From an uncultured Pelagibacteraceae bacterium (lineage in GTDB: Bacteria; Pseudomonadota; Alphaproteobacteria; Pelagibacterales; Pelagibacteraceae), in the NCBI GenBank assembly GCA_902581585.1, contig CACHPB010000005.1, forward strand, positions 1 through 64,000: a stretch of DNA of 64,000 nt. Direction: 5' to 3'. Both the position numbers and the translations under genes were made by a program. Below are positions 51,990 through 60,825 of the stretch, piece after piece; the stretch's first letter is position 1, and each line of letters starts with the position of its first letter. Below the pieces are notes generated by a model. That model made no database searches. It was not told the DNA's origin and worked only from the letters and a program-made list of their open reading frames with translations.

Positions 51990-52118
51990 AGTCCTGAAGT
52001 AACTTAAATCAAGATTGCTATTGTTTGTTAATTTGAATTGAATTTTTCGATTTACACAATTTCGAATACTACAAAAATATGAAATTAGACAAATAAAAGT
52101 GTATTTTAGTGAAAATTA

Positions 52119-52514
52119 TTATCTGTTATCACAGAGTGTCTTTATAATATTTCCCATAATTGTACCTGGAGGAAGATAATTCCATTTTAATTTATCTCTT
52201 TGAAAATTTGAAAATTTCCCAGTGCCCATTTGCCCTTCATAGAATATATATTGTACACCAGCAGATCTTATAAGATTACAATCTATTTTATGAAATGTTT
52301 TACCAGACAAAATTGATTTACCGTTGTCAACTACTGGTTTTTTCCAATCTTTCAATGACCATATATATAAATATTCACCATCGTCTGAAAGAGTTTTAAT
52401 ATCTAAATACATTTTTCCATCTGGTTGCTCTATATTTCCCACTTCAATCCACTCTGCTTTTACGTTTGAAATTAATAAAAAGATAAAACTAAATATAACT
52501 AAGTATTTTTTCAT
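52119..52514 (-). CDS. Hypothetical secreted protein (mini-island gene)
   Basis: 131 aa; signal peptide MKKYLVIFSFIFLLISNVKAEW; EVGNIEQPDGKMYLDIKTL...YLYIWSLKDW resembles surface-adhesin-E-like small secreted proteins. Confidence 0.6.
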   Translation of the reverse strand: MKKYLVIFSFIFLLISNVKAEWIEVGNIEQPDGKMYLDIKTLSDDGEYLYIWSLKDWKKPVVDNGKSILSGKTFHKIDCNLIRSAGVQYIFYEGQMGTGKFSNFQRDKLKWNYLPPGTIMGNIIKTLCDNR

Positions 52515-52699
52515 TTGTGTTTTTTTCTAAACTTCTCGTTTATATTATCCATATAAACTCTAATCTTTTCTCTTTCTGTAACTTCTCTACCCTCTTTTAA
52601 TTGCCGGGCTAATTTCTTTTTTTTATATGAGTAATAAATTGGCAATACGATTGATAAGCCAACTATAATTATTGCTAGTATTATTTGCCAAGTTTCCAT
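52511..52699 (-). CDS. Hypothetical small membrane protein (mini-island)
   Basis: 62 aa; one TM IILAIIIVGLSIVLPIYYSY then basic tail; overlaps 52514 start by 4 bp. Confidence 0.5.
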   Translation of the reverse strand: METWQIILAIIIVGLSIVLPIYYSYKKKKLARQLKEGREVTEREKIRVYMDNINEKFRKKHK

Positions 52700-52941
52700 T
52701 AGTTTATTGTCTTAAAGTAATCCTCTAAATTAGAATGTGCAATATCATTTAAATCCCACTCCCACCTCTCTACTGTGCGTTTATTTGGATTTTCTGATAA
52801 AATTGCTTCGATAAAATCTTTTTGAATGATAATCTTAATTAGAACTGAAATTTCTGGAGGAAAATAATTTACTAACCTGGGTATTTGTTTATCGAATTCC
52901 TTTAGTGAAATTTTTTTATCAAATTTTATTTTTAATTCCAA
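52699..52941 (-). CDS. Hypothetical protein (mini-island)
   Basis: 80 aa; 1-bp overlap with downstream ORF, no recognised motif. Confidence 0.45.
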   Translation of the reverse strand: MELKIKFDKKISLKEFDKQIPRLVNYFPPEISVLIKIIIQKDFIEAILSENPNKRTVERWEWDLNDIAHSNLEDYFKTIN

Positions 52942-52970
52942 GCTGTTCTCCTCACTTTTTTTTCATATAT

Positions 52971-53342
52971 TTAAAATAGTGTAGCTAAAATACTAATGAT
53001 TATAAATAATATAACAAAGGGCACAGCCCAACCAAAGAAGAAATCAAAAGTATCATAAATGCCTTTTAATAAATTTGTCAGTGGATTATCATTTTTTTTT
53101 AAATTTTTTCTGCCTTTTTCAGTTTTTTTTGAATAATCTTTTCCTGGAAAAATTTTAAAATAATATTTTGGAAAATCGATCCAAAATAGTGCAACTATTG
53201 GAATTGAAAATGCTAAAGCAATAGTACCTAAAAAACTCGATTCATTAAAATCTATATTAAATGATTTAGATAAATGGGAGAGCAAATATAAAGTTAAAAT
53301 AAATCCAATTACTCGAAAGGGCCAAAAGAAAAAAATATACAC
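52971..53342 (-). CDS. Hypothetical membrane protein (mini-island)
   Basis: 123 aa; three hydrophobic segments. Confidence 0.5.
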   Translation of the reverse strand: MYIFFFWPFRVIGFILTLYLLSHLSKSFNIDFNESSFLGTIALAFSIPIVALFWIDFPKYYFKIFPGKDYSKKTEKGRKNLKKNDNPLTNLLKGIYDTFDFFFGWAVPFVILFIIISILATLF

Positions 53343-53490
53343 AGCTATATTTTATTAAACTTTATCGAATAAGACCAGTACATTGCTAAAAATGATTGGA
53401 CTCAATTTGGTATACAATGAAAAAATTTTTAGAGTTTTTTTGCTAAAATTTTAAGAAACTTAATTTTCTAAACGTTGATTTTACTGGATT

Positions 53491-53567
53491 TGGTGGGCCC
53501 GCCAGGACTCGAACCTGGGACCAATACATTATGAGTGTACTGCTCTAACCAACTGAGCTACAGGCCC
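53491..53567 (-). tRNA. tRNA with CAU anticodon (Met or Ile2; not distinguishable by eye)
   Basis: GGGCCTGTAGCTCAGTTGGTTAGAGCAGTACACTCATAATGTATTGGTCCCAGGTTCGAGTCCTGGCGGGCCCACCA, cloverleaf intact, CCA encoded. Confidence 0.95.
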
Positions 53568-53666
53568 TAAATTGAGGGTTTTTTACAATAACTATTGTGC
53601 TCTAGCAAGGAATAAAACTTAATTCTAAAAAATTTTAGTTTTTTAAGTAATTTAGTATAGTTATTT

Positions 53667-55283
53667 ATGGAAAAATCAAAGGGTGATTTTTTAACAAAAG
53701 AAATAAGTAAAATTTTGAATTTTTATAAGTCAGGTGACTATCACTCAATTATAATTAGGTCAAAAAAACTTTTAAAAAAATATCCAGATTTTAGTCCACT
53801 TTATAATTTTTTAGGGATAAGCTATAGACAACAAGGAAAAATAAAACTTGCAGAGAAAATACTTCTGAAAGGGTACTCAATAGATCCAAAAAATCCTGGA
53901 ATATTAACAAATCTAGGATCGATTTACAGAATAAAAAATAATAAAAAAGATTCACTAAAATACTTTGAGGAGTCTTTCAAAATAAATCCTAATGATATTG
54001 CACTTTTAGTTAATTATGCGAATGCTTTAAGTGATTTTAACAGAATTCAAAAGTCAATTAGTCTTTTAGAAAAAGCTAGGCTAATTGACAAAAATAACCA
54101 GACTGTGCTTATCAGTCTTGCGAGTTCATATCAAAATTTAGGAAAATTTGAAGATGCCAGAAATATATTATTAGAAATTATTGAAAAATTTTCTGAATTA
54201 ACAATTCCTCATAAAATGCTTTCAGACATTACTAAATATAAAGTTAATGATAAACATCATTTACAAATGCTGAAATATGCTGAACACATTGATAAAAATC
54301 ATACAAAGTATACTGAGGAATTAAAATATCCTCTGTATTTTGGGCTTGCAAAATCGTTTGAAGATCAAAAAAATTTTAGAAATGCTTTCAAATGGTTAAA
54401 AAAAGGTAACGACACAAAAAAATTTACAATTATTAGAGATGCTAAAATATTAAATCAGAAAAATCCAATAAAAAAAGAAATAAATTTTTTGAATATTGTA
54501 CAAGAAATTTTTCAAAATATTGATATAAAGAAATATGATAATGAAAACAAAAGTGGAAAAAATTTAATATTTATTCTTGGATTGCCTAGGTCTGGAACAA
54601 CATTAACACATCAAATTATTGCATCTCATTCTAAAACTTTTGGTGGGGGAGAGCTGAATTTTCTTACCCGTGCAGTATATGATAATATTGATGATCAAAT
54701 TTTCTTAAATATTTTTAAAGACTATAATTTTCAAAAACTAAATAATTTAGTCCAAAATTATATTGAAAATTGCAAAGATTTAAATAATGAGGGAAAAATA
54801 ATTGTGGATAAATCCCCAATGAATTTTAGAATGATAGGGTTTATAAGAATGTTATTCCCAGAGTCTAAGGTTATTCATTGTACTCGTGAAGCTAAAGATA
54901 ATTGTTTGTCGATTTATAAAAATGTTTTTAATGAGTCAAATATTCCATGGAGTTATAATATTGATGATTTGACAACATATTACAGAGAATACAAAAAAAT
55001 AATGAATTTTTGGAATACAAAAATGCCTGGTTTTATCTTTAATTCGAGCTACGATTTATTAGTTAAAAATCAGGAGACTCAATCTAAAAAAATTTTTAAT
55101 TTTTGTAATTTAAATTGGGAAAAAGATACATTAAAATATTACAAAAATATCATTCCGATACAAACCGTAAGTATAGAGCAAGCAAGAAAACCTGTATATC
55201 AAACATCACTAAAAACTTATGAAAATTACTCTGAATTTTTAGATTTTAAGGAAATAGATAATATAGAGAGAGAATATTCTTAA
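53667..55283 (+). CDS. TPR-repeat sulfotransferase
   Basis: 538 aa; N-terminal TPRs (LNNFLGISYRQQGKIKLAEKILLKGYSIDP-like), C-terminal LIFILGLPRSGTTLTHQIIASHSKTFGGGELNF and VIHCTREAKDNCLSIYKNVF. Confidence 0.88.
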   Translation: MEKSKGDFLTKEISKILNFYKSGDYHSIIIRSKKLLKKYPDFSPLYNFLGISYRQQGKIKLAEKILLKGYSIDPKNPGILTNLGSIYRIKNNKKDSLKYFEESFKINPNDIALLVNYANALSDFNRIQKSISLLEKARLIDKNNQTVLISLASSYQNLGKFEDARNILLEIIEKFSELTIPHKMLSDITKYKVNDKHHLQMLKYAEHIDKNHTKYTEELKYPLYFGLAKSFEDQKNFRNAFKWLKKGNDTKKFTIIRDAKILNQKNPIKKEINFLNIVQEIFQNIDIKKYDNENKSGKNLIFILGLPRSGTTLTHQIIASHSKTFGGGELNFLTRAVYDNIDDQIFLNIFKDYNFQKLNNLVQNYIENCKDLNNEGKIIVDKSPMNFRMIGFIRMLFPESKVIHCTREAKDNCLSIYKNVFNESNIPWSYNIDDLTTYYREYKKIMNFWNTKMPGFIFNSSYDLLVKNQETQSKKIFNFCNLNWEKDTLKYYKNIIPIQTVSIEQARKPVYQTSLKTYENYSEFLDFKEIDNIEREYS

Positions 55284-55292
55284 ATTTAAAAA

Positions 55293-55367
55293 TGGTGGGC
55301 CGTGTTGGTTACGCTCCAACTACCCCTGCAATGTCAATGCAGTACTCTACTATTGAGCTAACGGCCC
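55293..55367 (-). tRNA. tRNA-Val(GAC)
   Basis: GGGCCGTTAGCTCAATAGTAGAGTACTGCATTGACATTGCAGGGGTAGTTGGAGCGTAACCAACACGGCCCACCA; anticodon loop TTGACAT. Confidence 0.9.
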
Positions 55368-55368
55368 T

Positions 55369-57204
55369 TTAACTCTCTAAAAAACTTTTTAATTGTTTTG
55401 ATCTACTAGGATGTTTCAATTTTCTGAGTGCCTTTGCCTCTATTTGACGAATTCTTTCTCTAGTCACAGAAAACTGTAACCCAACCTCTTCTAATGTATG
55501 ATCTGTATTCATACCAACTCCAAACCGCATTCTCAGAACTCTTTCTTCTCTTGGTGTTAAAGTTGATAAAATTTTCGTAGTGGCTTCACTTAAATTAGAT
55601 TTAATAGCTTGCTCAAGTGGTGCTAATGCTTTTGTATCTTCTATAAAATCTCCTAAACTACTATCTTCTTCGTCTCCGACTGGTTTTTCAAGTGAAACTG
55701 GCTCTTTTGAGATTTTTAGAACTTTTCTTACTTTTTCCAACGGCATTCTTAATTTTTTTGCAAGTTCCTCTGGTGTAGCTTCTCTACCAAATTCACTTAA
55801 AATTAGTCTTTGAGTTCTTACTATTTTGTTTATTGTTTCAATCATATGCACTGGTATTCTTATCGTTCTAGCTTGGTCTGCGATTGATCTTGTTATAGCT
55901 TGTCTTATCCACCAAGTGGCATATGTAGAAAACTTATAACCTCTTCGATACTCAAATTTATCAACAGCCTTCATCAATCCAATATTTCCTTCTTGAATTA
56001 AGTCTAAAAATTGAAGACCTCTATTTGTATATTTTTTTGCTATAGATATCACTAATCTAAGATTAGCTTCAACCATTTCCTTTTTTGCGATACGAGACTC
56101 TTTTTCACCTTTCTGAACTCTACTTACAAGTAATTTAAATTCAGTTACTGAAATTCCAAGCCTGCTACTAATTTCAATTAGTCTATCTTTGATATTTTTG
56201 AATTCATTTTTATACTTTTGAAAGAATTTCTTCCAAGTATCATTGGTATCTAAGAAGTTTTTTAAGTTAGGATTAATTTCATTACCCACATAAAATTTAA
56301 TAAACTCTTCTCTAGAAATTTTCTCATTCAAGGCAAGTCTTAATAGATTTCCCTCTAGAGAAATGATTTTACGATTTTCAATATAATGTTTTTGAACTAA
56401 TTCCTCTAATACAGAAGGTGATAATTGAAGTGTTTTAATATTTTCCAGTATATCTTCTACAATTTTTTTATAGTTTTTTTCCTTGGATGTAGAAAATTGT
56501 CTTGAATTAAGAACACAATCAAGTTTCTCTTTCTGATACTTAATCAATTTGTTATATTCTTTTGTCAAATTGTAAATCGTTTTCAAAACTTTTGGTTTGA
56601 TCTCGGTTTCCATAGCCGCTAAGGTTGGATTAAACTCGTCATCGTCTGTATTGCTTTCTTCTTCCTCTGTTTGAGTATTGGTATTATCATCTGATTTTTT
56701 TTGTTTAGCACTTTGACCAGTGTCTTCATCTTCCATATAATTAGTATCTATATCTATTATCTCCCTTACTAAAATTTCATCGTTTTGAAGTTGTTTATTC
56801 CATTCAAAAAATTGTTGTGCAGTAATTGGACTTTGTGATAATGCATTTAACATAACGTCTTTTCCAGCTTCAATCCGTTTTGCTATTGCAATTTCACCTT
56901 CTCTAGAGAGCAATTCAACTCCCCCCATTTCCCTTAAATACATTCTTATAGGGTCATCACTTTTTTCAACTGATTTACCCTCTTCCTTTAATCCATTTTC
57001 TTTTTTTCTGAGTACTTTAAAGTCTGCTTTTTTTTCAACTAAAATTATTTTCGCATCTAAAATATGAATGAAGGCTTGTTCTAAATTTTCATCTGATAGG
57101 TTTCTTTTTCCTAAGGATTTATTTAACTCCTCGTAAGTGATAAATCCTCTATGGACACCTCTGCCCATAAGTCTAGCGAATGATTTAGTAATTATACGTT
57201 CCAC
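55369..57204 (-). CDS. rpoD: RNA polymerase sigma-70 factor RpoD
   Basis: 611 aa; [92 protein letters not shown]. Confidence 0.98.
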   Translation of the reverse strand: MERIITKSFARLMGRGVHRGFITYEELNKSLGKRNLSDENLEQAFIHILDAKIILVEKKADFKVLRKKENGLKEEGKSVEKSDDPIRMYLREMGGVELLSREGEIAIAKRIEAGKDVMLNALSQSPITAQQFFEWNKQLQNDEILVREIIDIDTNYMEDEDTGQSAKQKKSDDNTNTQTEEEESNTDDDEFNPTLAAMETEIKPKVLKTIYNLTKEYNKLIKYQKEKLDCVLNSRQFSTSKEKNYKKIVEDILENIKTLQLSPSVLEELVQKHYIENRKIISLEGNLLRLALNEKISREEFIKFYVGNEINPNLKNFLDTNDTWKKFFQKYKNEFKNIKDRLIEISSRLGISVTEFKLLVSRVQKGEKESRIAKKEMVEANLRLVISIAKKYTNRGLQFLDLIQEGNIGLMKAVDKFEYRRGYKFSTYATWWIRQAITRSIADQARTIRIPVHMIETINKIVRTQRLILSEFGREATPEELAKKLRMPLEKVRKVLKISKEPVSLEKPVGDEEDSSLGDFIEDTKALAPLEQAIKSNLSEATTKILSTLTPREERVLRMRFGVGMNTDHTLEEVGLQFSVTRERIRQIEAKALRKLKHPSRSKQLKSFLES

Positions 57205-57269
57205 AATAAAAAAGTTCAGGATGTATATAATGGTAAATTAAAAAAAATCTATGGGATTTTAATTTAAAT

Positions 57270-59045
57270 TTAATTGATTTTTTGAAGTTTTTTAAGCTCT
57301 TTTAGCTCATTAAATGTAGCTTCACTTAAATCTTGTGAGAATCTTGATTCTAAATCAGCTATTCTTACTTCTAGTTCATAATTTTTAAGATCTCTAATAA
57401 TCTCAGATAATATTTCAAGTAATTTTTCATCATTATTAAAATTTTTTGCAATTATATGTTTTATAGATGCATATTTTAAAACTCTTTCTATTAAATTTTG
57501 ATCAACGTTAAAGTTTTCTATATCTGTAATTTCAAAATTCTTTGATTGGATTAAAATTTCACTAAGTAACAATTTATTTTCATTGCTAAATAATTTTACA
57601 TTTTCAATTAAATTGAAGTTATCTCTAATTAGTTCAGGTTTTTTTAACAAAATATATAAAAATGAAAATTCTTTGAGATCAATTGCTTTTAAAGATTTAG
57701 TCTCATTATAAAAATTTTGAGTTGATTTAAGTGATTTAGTGGGTTTTAAATAATCTTTACTATATTTTAAATTTGTATTTGGAGTAAATACTGAAATCTT
57801 TTCTAAGAAATATTCTAGTACATACTTCTTTATAAATTCGTCTTTTATAGTTGACGAAATCGATCTTAACCTTTTTTCAAAAATAGCTCTTGAAGATGGG
57901 CTGTCATCCATATTTTTTAAATAATGATCGAATATAAATTTATGAATAGAGACTGAATTGCTTTGTGAGTAATCTAGAAAGAAGTCTCTACCCTTTTCAT
58001 TTACAAAACTGTCGGGGTCATGATTATCAGGTAAAAATAAAAAGGAAATTTTTTTCTCAGGTTTTAATTCAATAATAGAATTTTCTGCAGCCCTTAATGC
58101 TGCTTTATAACCACTTTCGTCACCATCAAAACATATAACTATTTCATCAAAAAATTGATTTAAGGACAAAATCTGCCTTGTTGTCAAAGAAGTTCCTAAA
58201 TTAGCAACAACATTATCAATCTTATTTTTACTTAGTCCTATCACATCCATATAACCCTCAACTAAGAAAATATTATTTAAGCTATTTGATAGTTTTCGTG
58301 CAGAATCTAAATTAAAAAGATTCGATCCTTTTTTAAAAAAAGGAGTTTCTGGAGAATTTATATATTTTGCAGAATATTTACTTTCTTTTAATATTCTTCC
58401 ACCAATCGCAATTATTTCACCTGTAATATTTCTAATAGGAAATATTACTCTTTCTCTAAATCTAGATAAATGTTTTTTTTTATTCTGATCAAAATAAAAT
58501 AGACCACTATCTTTGATTTCATTTTCATTGAACTCCGCAAATATATTTTTTTGAAAATTTACATCATTGGTTTCAAATCCAATCTTGAATTTTTTCACTT
58601 CTTCTAAAGTTAATCCTCTTTTTTTGAGATAATTTTTAGCGTCGGTTGAAATTGGATTTTTTAATAATTCATTGTGATAATGGTCAACATATTTATTAAA
58701 AATTGATTTATAATTGTTCCATTTTTTTTCCCTAATCTCATCTTCTTTTGAAAAAGTATAAGGCCTCATTCCAGCAAGATTTGCAAGTGACTTTACAGCT
58801 TCTCCAAATTTTAAGTTTTGTGTTTTCATTACAAAATCAAATATGTTGCCATGTTCTGCAGTGCTAAAACAATGATAGAATTCTTTTTCATCGTTTACAG
58901 TAAATGAGGGAGTCTTTTCAGTTTTGAACGGAGATAATCCAACATATTCTTTACCTCTTTTTTTTAAATTTACAGTTTTAGATACAACTGTTGAAACTTT
59001 TAATCTTGTTTTTATTTCCTCTAAATATTCTTTTGGATACTTCAT
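57270..59045 (-). CDS. dnaG: DNA primase with degenerate zinc-binding site
   Basis: 591 aa; YVGLSPFKTEKTPSFTVNDEKEFYHCFSTAEHGNIFDFVM, RVIFPIRNITGEIIAIGGRIL, FLVEGYMDVIGL, ICFDGDESGYKAALRA. Confidence 0.95.
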   Translation of the reverse strand: MKYPKEYLEEIKTRLKVSTVVSKTVNLKKRGKEYVGLSPFKTEKTPSFTVNDEKEFYHCFSTAEHGNIFDFVMKTQNLKFGEAVKSLANLAGMRPYTFSKEDEIREKKWNNYKSIFNKYVDHYHNELLKNPISTDAKNYLKKRGLTLEEVKKFKIGFETNDVNFQKNIFAEFNENEIKDSGLFYFDQNKKKHLSRFRERVIFPIRNITGEIIAIGGRILKESKYSAKYINSPETPFFKKGSNLFNLDSARKLSNSLNNIFLVEGYMDVIGLSKNKIDNVVANLGTSLTTRQILSLNQFFDEIVICFDGDESGYKAALRAAENSIIELKPEKKISFLFLPDNHDPDSFVNEKGRDFFLDYSQSNSVSIHKFIFDHYLKNMDDSPSSRAIFEKRLRSISSTIKDEFIKKYVLEYFLEKISVFTPNTNLKYSKDYLKPTKSLKSTQNFYNETKSLKAIDLKEFSFLYILLKKPELIRDNFNLIENVKLFSNENKLLLSEILIQSKNFEITDIENFNVDQNLIERVLKYASIKHIIAKNFNNDEKLLEILSEIIRDLKNYELEVRIADLESRFSQDLSEATFNELKELKKLQKIN

Positions 59046-59506
59046 TTTTGGTTTAGCAATTCTTTTATCATTGCTCCAGCTTTAGAGAAATCAATGCTAT
59101 CAGCATTATTTTTTTTTAACTCACCCATCACTTTGCCCATATCTTTAATTGAACTTGCTCCAGTGGAATTAACAATCTCAGAACATAACTTCCTAGTATC
59201 TTCATCGCCAAGTTGTTTAGGTAAATATTGACTAATTACTTCCACTTCTTTCTCTTCTACTTCTTGAAGATCATTTCTATTGTTTTTTTTGTACATTTCT
59301 ATTGATTCGGTTCTTTGCTTTATCATTTTTTTTAAAAGCTTTTTAACGTCCTCGTCATCAGTCTCTTTTTTATCAGCTTGAGATCTATTGCTAATATCCA
59401 AATCCTTAATACCTGATAAAATTAACCTATAAGTTGATATTTTATTTTTATCCTTCGCTTTTAAAGCACTTTTATAGTCTGTTCCGATTTTTTCTCTTAA
59501 GCTCAT
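59042..59506 (-). CDS. yqeY: GatB/YqeY domain protein
   Basis: 154 aa; YRLILSGIKDLDI, LLKKMIKQRTESIEMYKKNNRNDLQEVEEKEVEVISQYLPKQL, MGKVMGELKK. Confidence 0.93.
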   Translation of the reverse strand: MSLREKIGTDYKSALKAKDKNKISTYRLILSGIKDLDISNRSQADKKETDDEDVKKLLKKMIKQRTESIEMYKKNNRNDLQEVEEKEVEVISQYLPKQLGDEDTRKLCSEIVNSTGASSIKDMGKVMGELKKNNADSIDFSKAGAMIKELLNQK

Positions 59507-59631
59507 AATATAATTTTATCGCATCAAAAAAATTCTTCCAAAAGAAAAAAAAATTTTTTTACAAAATATACATTAGATGTGTTGCGCAAAAAAAGGTTTT
59601 ATTGTATAGACCTTTAACTCATGAGTTGTAA

Positions 59632-60825
59632 TTGAACAAAAAACAAAAAAATAAAATTGCAATTAAACATCAATTTCCCACAGGTATTTTAGTTTTAGAC
59701 AACAAGACAGTTTTTAAGGGTGTTGGTCTTGGATATCAAGGTTCAGCAACTGGAGAAGTTTGTTTTAACACTTCTTTAACTGGATACCAAGAGATTATAT
59801 CTGACCCTTCGTATGCTGGTCAAATTATTAACTTTACATTTCCTCATATTGGAAATGTTGGAACTAATAATGAAGATTTAGAGTCTGATAAAATTTGGAC
59901 AAGAGGTGCAATATTTAATTCTGAGATTACTTCTCCCTCAAATTACAGAGCTTTAAAAACCTTAGACGAATGGCTAAAAAAAAACAAAATAGTTGGATTG
60001 ACTGGATTAGATACAAGAAGCTTAACAAATTTTATACGTGATAAAGGTGCTCCAAAAGGAACGATATCAAATAATAAAAAAGGTATATTTAATATTAAAA
60101 AATTAATTAATAATTCAATTACATGGCCTGGACTAGATGGCTTAGATCTTGCAAAAGAAGTTTCAACAAAAAAAACATACTCATGGAAAGGTTTTAAAAC
60201 TTGGAGAAAAGAGACTGGGTATAAAAAAAATTCCAAAAAAATTTTTAAGATAGTTGCAATTGATTATGGAATTAAAAAAAATATTTTAAGATATTTTTCT
60301 GATTATAATTGTGATGTAAAAGTAGTTTCTTGTAAGACAACCGCGGAGGAGATTTCAAAATTAAAACCAGATGGAATTTTTTTATCAAATGGTCCAGGTG
60401 ACCCAGCAGCAACCGGTAGATATGCAATTAAAACCATACAAAAATTAATAAAGCGGAATTATCCAATCTTTGGTATTTGCTTGGGCCATCAAATTTTAGC
60501 TTTAGCGTTAAATGCCAAAACAAAAAAAATGAAGTTAGGTCATAGGGGAGCAAATCATCCTGTAAAAAATTTAATTAATAACAAAGTTGAGATTACAAGC
60601 CAAAATCACGGTTTCGTTGTAATAGAAAAAAGCTTATCCAAAAAAATTCAAATAACTCATAAGTCACTTTTTGATAATACTATTGAAGGAATAAGATTAA
60701 AAAGTAGACCTGTTTTTTCAGTTCAATACCATCCTGAAGCAAATCCAGGACCACAGGATAGTCAATATTTATTTAAAAGTTTTATTCAAGATGTAAAAAA
60801 ATATGCCCAAAAGAAAAGATATTAA
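59632..60825 (+). CDS. carA: Carbamoyl-phosphate synthase small subunit (TTG start)
   Basis: 397 aa; [69 protein letters not shown]; in-frame TAA directly before TTG 59632. Confidence 0.95.
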   Translation: MNKKQKNKIAIKHQFPTGILVLDNKTVFKGVGLGYQGSATGEVCFNTSLTGYQEIISDPSYAGQIINFTFPHIGNVGTNNEDLESDKIWTRGAIFNSEITSPSNYRALKTLDEWLKKNKIVGLTGLDTRSLTNFIRDKGAPKGTISNNKKGIFNIKKLINNSITWPGLDGLDLAKEVSTKKTYSWKGFKTWRKETGYKKNSKKIFKIVAIDYGIKKNILRYFSDYNCDVKVVSCKTTAEEISKLKPDGIFLSNGPGDPAATGRYAIKTIQKLIKRNYPIFGICLGHQILALALNAKTKKMKLGHRGANHPVKNLINNKVEITSQNHGFVVIEKSLSKKIQITHKSLFDNTIEGIRLKSRPVFSVQYHPEANPGPQDSQYLFKSFIQDVKKYAQKKRY

